Positions 60,471 through 64,000 of a stretch of 64,000 bases of DNA are shown piece by piece (the first letter of the stretch is position 1; each line of letters starts with the position of its first letter). Source of the stretch: Hygrocybe punicea (Eukaryota; Basidiomycota; Agaricomycetes; Agaricales; Hygrophoraceae). The position numbers and the translations under genes were made by a program. Location of the stretch: assembly GCA_963556145.1 (NCBI GenBank), contig OY744467.1, positions 2,356,001-2,420,000 on the forward strand. Reading direction: 5' to 3'. The notes beneath the pieces are model-generated. The model saw only the letters and a list, made by a program, of their open reading frames with translations. It was not told where the DNA came from and did no database searches.

Positions 60471-61798
60471 ATGGCTCGCATCATCACCGTTTTTGGCGCA
60501 ACCGGTAGTCAAGGTATGTTCTCTCACTGACCCCACGTGATGCATACTACAATGTTCTGTGATCAGGCTCATCCGTTGTGAACGCTCTCCTTGCTGATGG
60601 GACATTCATTCCACGTGCTGTCACCCGCAACCCCTCGTCCGAAGCTGCACAAAAGCTCAAGGCGCGTGGTGCGGAAGTTGTACAGGCCGATCTTTGGCAT
60701 GTCGAATCCCTCAAGAAAGCTATCGCGGGCAGCGAAGCTGTATTTGGGGTTAGTTCACCATGCCATCCGAGTGTTCCGCTCATGTCTCCGTCGCTTTAGG
60801 TTACTAATTTCTGGGACCCCTCCATATTTCCTGCGAACCCAGCTGGCGAGATCGAGCAGGGTAAGAACCTTGTTCAGGCGAGCAAGGACGTTGGGGTAAA
60901 GTTCTTCGTCTTCAGGTAGCATTTCCGTCGAGTCTGCCTTTACCCTACTAAATCATTATCAGCTCACTCCCCAACGCGACCAAAATTTCCAACGGAAAGT
61001 ATACGAAAATTCTCCACTTCGACTGCAAGTGTCGCCCTTCATAATATATCAATGACCGAGTCTTATGTCGCAAATATAATAGACAAAGCGGCCATTGAAG
61101 AATACTTGAAAGAATCTGGCTTGCCTCATGCCATTCTCCACACTGGTATGCCACCTAGATATATAGTTGCTCTCTCTGGCCTCACTATTTCACAGGGGCG
61201 TTTGCCGAGAATCTCTGGAAGCAAGTCTACACAGTATTGATTACCGCGTCTATCTGATATGATTCCTGTCACGAATAGTTTTGGAACTCTCGTCAAAAAC
61301 TCTCAAGACGAATGGGTGGTTGTTGTACCGCGCTACAGCCCAACCGCTCTTCAAGCAGTGACATGGGTGGAGCGAGACCTTGGCGCATGTGCACTCGCGC
61401 TGTTCAAAAACTATGAGCATCAAGATATCGGGGGCCAAACTTTCCACGCTGTGACTGCTCAAATAACTTATCCGGACATGGCAAAGATCGTTGAAAAAGG
61501 TCTGGCCTTGTTCATTCTTTGAGGCGGTTGTTCTTACGAAAATGTGGTAACGTAGGCCTGGGCAAGCCTGTCAAGTTCACTTCTGTGCCGACAAGTGGCA
61601 TGGAGGAGGCCGATGAAATGGTGTGTTTTTGACTTCATCAGTTATGACTAACGCTCATACTCGCTACAGTTCGAATATCAATCCGAAATTGGTATGTACA
61701 GGGATTCCGTCATACCGGATCCGCGACTCGTTGCACTCGGCGTTAAGTTCAGTTCGTTGGACGACTTGGCCGAGGCAGTAAAATCGCGTTTTGGTTGA
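60471..61798 (+). CDS. NmrA-like protein, copy 2, with altered exon structure
   Basis: Paralog of 52381-53726. It reads MARIITVFGATGSQGSSVVN, then ALLADGTFIPRAVTRNPSSE, TNFWDPSIFPANPAGEIEQG, AAIEEYLKESGLPHAILHTG, FAENLW and PRYSPTALQAVTWVERDLGA, and ends DDLAEAVKSRFG. Two introns use GC donors (T|GCAAGT near 61023 and AA|GCAAGT near 61220; copy 1 has GTAAGT at the second). Relative to copy 1 the segment 61500-61556 lacks 2+5 nt, giving a frameshift and stop (LFIL). The same segment starts GT and ends AG, and removing it as a 56-nt intron restores the frame (EKG-LGKPVKF). The product would lack about 20 conserved residues. It is either a functional shortened form or a pseudogene. Confidence 0.78.
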
Positions 61799-61964
61799 TC
61801 GTCGTACGAAGTATGAATATCTGAGGTGTATGATAGTGGGTGATCAGTAGTAAGCTAGCGACTTTTTTGTACAAATGATTGATATCATTATGAACTGTAT
61901 GTAACATCAAGAGACAAAGATCTTATATCAGTTCCGTCGGGCTTCACCGATTTTTGACATTGGA

Positions 61965-62295
61965 ACCTGGCTTGCCTCGTGCAGTTCTGTTCACTGGTTC
62001 GCCGCTCGCTCTCGCCGCTCGCTCCCCAAGTTTTAATGAGAGTATCCGGAAGGCGTCGGTCCTCGCTACCAATCCCTATGGCGAGAGCATGACGTTTCAC
62101 GGTAGCCCTGACGCTTCCGCACTGCACTGTTCAAAAACTACAATGTCAGGGGCAGTTCTTTACAAATAACTTTCCCCGAGTTAAGCGGAAATTATTTGTT
62201 GTTGATCGCCGTCATCATGTTCTGAAAAGTTAACCCTGCCAATGTTCGATTATCAAATTGAATTTGGCATGACACTGTGACAGGAGTCGTTGCAG
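61965..62295 (+). pseudogene. Decayed third NmrA-like fragment
   Basis: Downstream of copy 2, pieces match it in order: GGCTTGCCTCGTGCAGTTCT (compare GLPHAILHTG), GCACTGTTCAAAAACTAC (LFKNY) and ATGTTCGATTATCAAATTGA (FEYQSEIG). Frames are broken and intervening parts are missing. It is a relic of another tandem copy. Confidence 0.65.
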
Positions 62296-62980
62296 GAAGA
62301 AGTGAAGCCAAGGTTTTGCTTGGATTTCTGGAAAGGATGCGGATTTCTATAAAGGATCATGTTTGAACAGTGCAGCCAACGATGTTATACGTATCGAACG
62401 TTTTCCCATCTTGTTCCTTTACCCCTGAGAGCCCCCATTGAATGTTGATCGCCCGCAGGTTGTTGGCACTGAGTGCTGTACTGGCACCGCCGAGTCACAC
62501 TAAATATCAACGTCCTCAATCTGACACACATACCGTGACACCGCCTCCTATGTCAGATTGACGGCGAGCATGCGCGTCGGTCGCAGCATCCACGGAGGTA
62601 CCATCAGACATCATCGCTCATTTCAGATGTATCTATGCCTCAGAGGCAGATGGACTGGCCTTTCAGTGACGATGCCATGTACCACGTCCCACGCCAAATC
62701 TTGGAGCGCAATACTGGACGAGCATCCAATTCTGAAGACCTGAAATGTAAAACGCCGGCAGCGTTTTTCGTAGTCAAGAGAGGGCTAGATAGCTTTCCAC
62801 AGAAGGGGCCATTACGATCAGTTGTTGATAACCATGTGTGAGTGAGAGACAACACGAAATTGGATGACCATACGTGGACTAACACAACGGAGTCAAATAC
62901 AACCACAACACTTAAATAATATGCTATCTTTGCCTATACAAATGTAAAAAAGAAATAAAAATATTGATGACGAAGATCGA
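62296..62980. other. Intergenic region
   Basis: 685 bases before the convergent membrane-protein gene. A 68-codon frame (62635-62841) has no recognisable motif. Nothing is called. Confidence 0.45.
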
Positions 62981-63961
62981 CTACTGGCACCTTAATATTG
63001 ATCCTTCCGTCGAAGTTGTCCTTTCATAAGCAGGAGGAGACGTTCCCGAGTGATCAACCACCTCCGCCTCAACCCCAACCCTCGAACCGTGACCAGTAGT
63101 CGAAGGCGCCTCCCCACCCAACATACTTTCCATCACGGTTGCAACGATAGGGCCAGGTATGTTCTGCCTGAGCAAAGCATGTAATGAATTGACCTGGATC
63201 CCACTGAGGCCGTGACCAACAGGAGGTGAAGTCGGCCTAGCGACCGCCGGTGCAGAGTCATGAGGAGCCGGTGCAACTGAGACTGACAGGTTTGGGGTAT
63301 GAGCAGGTGTGATCATGTTGCGTGATTTGTTGAAGGAGATGGATCGTGGTGTGGTGGTCTCTTGTGTATCGCTCCCTGTAGTCGGGGGACTGATGGACGA
63401 CATGTCTTTCGAAACGTCTGACTGCGGTGATAACAGAGGATTAATAGGGAACGGAAGAGGGGTGATGAGTTTGCGGGATGATGTCCGTTTCCGACGGTAA
63501 AGCAAAACAAGTACGACGGCTGAAAAAGCAGCAAGGCCCCCAAGTGCTCCCCCAATAGCAACAGCATCAGGTTTACTGTGAACAACTTCAGGAAGCCACA
63601 AACATAAAGCGAGGAAGCAAAACATACTGTGACGAGTCCTCTGCCAGTGGAGGTGGACTGGTTTCAGTTGGAGATGGTACAGACGATGAAGTCGTCGCAA
63701 TCCCGGACATAGTATCATCGATATTTGCATAATCGAAGTCGAAGTCACCGAGGGTACCATTGAAGGAGAGCACTTTAATCTCTAGCACGTGGTTGTCGTA
63801 AATCAAAGATTGGATGTCATACACCGAAACGTTCAAGCAACCAGGGTGTGTATTAAATGTGCACGAACTATCATGAGTATATGGTTGCGGCGGGCCTCCG
63901 TCGAGGGAGAAGGTGGCGTTGACTCCATTAAAGACCACGTTATAGACAGTTATACCATTTC
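62981..63961 (-). CDS. Single-pass membrane protein with Ser/Pro-rich ectodomain, 5' part cut by window edge
   Basis: Type I-like membrane protein common in Agaricomycetes. Ectodomain: VFNGVNATFSLDGGPPQPYT, YDIQSLIYDNHVLEIKVLSF and GDFDFDYANIDDTM, resembling carbohydrate-binding-like beta domains, then a short Ser/Thr/Pro stalk (TTSSSVPSPTETSPPPLAED). After an intron comes the transmembrane helix VAIGGALGGLAAFSAVVLVL and the stop-transfer YRRKRTSSRK. The cytosolic tail is Ser/Pro/Thr-rich and ends TEGSILRCQ at 62981. The signal peptide lies beyond the right edge. The function is unknown; members are thought to be cell-surface sensors or wall-linked proteins, which is inference. Confidence 0.75.
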
Positions 63962-64000
63962 CTAGTGCAAATAATACTCAGGCAATCGTCACCACCAAAA

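Noticed and set aside
62558..62841. Short frames before the membrane protein gene
   Set aside because: No motif and no splice partners; could be chance.

Overview
The window comes from a filamentous basidiomycete, most likely an Agaricomycete. Genes lie on both strands at about one per 2.3 kb and are cut by many short introns of about 40-60 nt with GTRNGT donors. Both tRNA genes carry introns, and the gene content is nuclear and eukaryotic (Pol I subunit, Tim17, Pam16, Rad9, BiP, betaine-lipid synthase). There are no operons, CRISPR arrays or bacterial signals. Gene calls rest on reading spliced frames by eye; no searches were run.

1-7.6 kb: an MFS transporter (minus, cut by the left edge, with an apparent 1-nt frameshift), then two head-to-head paralogous PSR/SCP-type CTD-like phosphatase genes with a Yap-like bZIP gene between them. 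7.6-11.9 kb: the repeat-rich part. A 5'-truncated Tad/L1-like LINE with a 21-nt poly(A) tail and a 10-bp target duplication sits inside the coding exon of an unknown gene, whose frame resumes exactly on the far side. A 1,019-bp non-autonomous hAT-type element with 8-bp target duplications is nested in the LINE. 11.9-19.3 kb: a membrane-anchored coiled-coil protein, Pam16, Rpa43, tRNA-Gln and a BTB/POZ protein. 19.5-34.6 kb: a LIM-C1-RhoGAP protein, Kti12, betaine lipid synthase, an ELL-like elongation factor and a WBP4-like U1-type zinc-finger protein. 34.9-40.3 kb: two tandem SLC49/FLVCR-like transporters. 40.4-50.0 kb: Trm11, an Ifi-6-16 (ISG12) family protein, a Sws1-like SWIM zinc-finger protein, a zf-4CXXC_R1/WHIM nuclear protein, Tim17 and Rad9. 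50.2-64 kb: an F-box protein, an NmrA-like oxidoreductase, BiP/Kar2, a secreted GH27 alpha-galactosidase, tRNA-Gly, a second NmrA-like gene in inverted orientation with a decayed third piece behind it, and a single-pass membrane protein cut by the right edge.

Most genes are housekeeping and not functionally linked. The notable features are structural: the nested transposons that split a gene, two inverted paralog pairs each enclosing unrelated genes, a cluster of GC-AG introns, a 15-nt microexon in the BiP ATP-binding loop, an initiation codon that forms a whole first coding exon in Pam16, and probable conversion of a frameshifted exon segment into an intron in the second NmrA gene.
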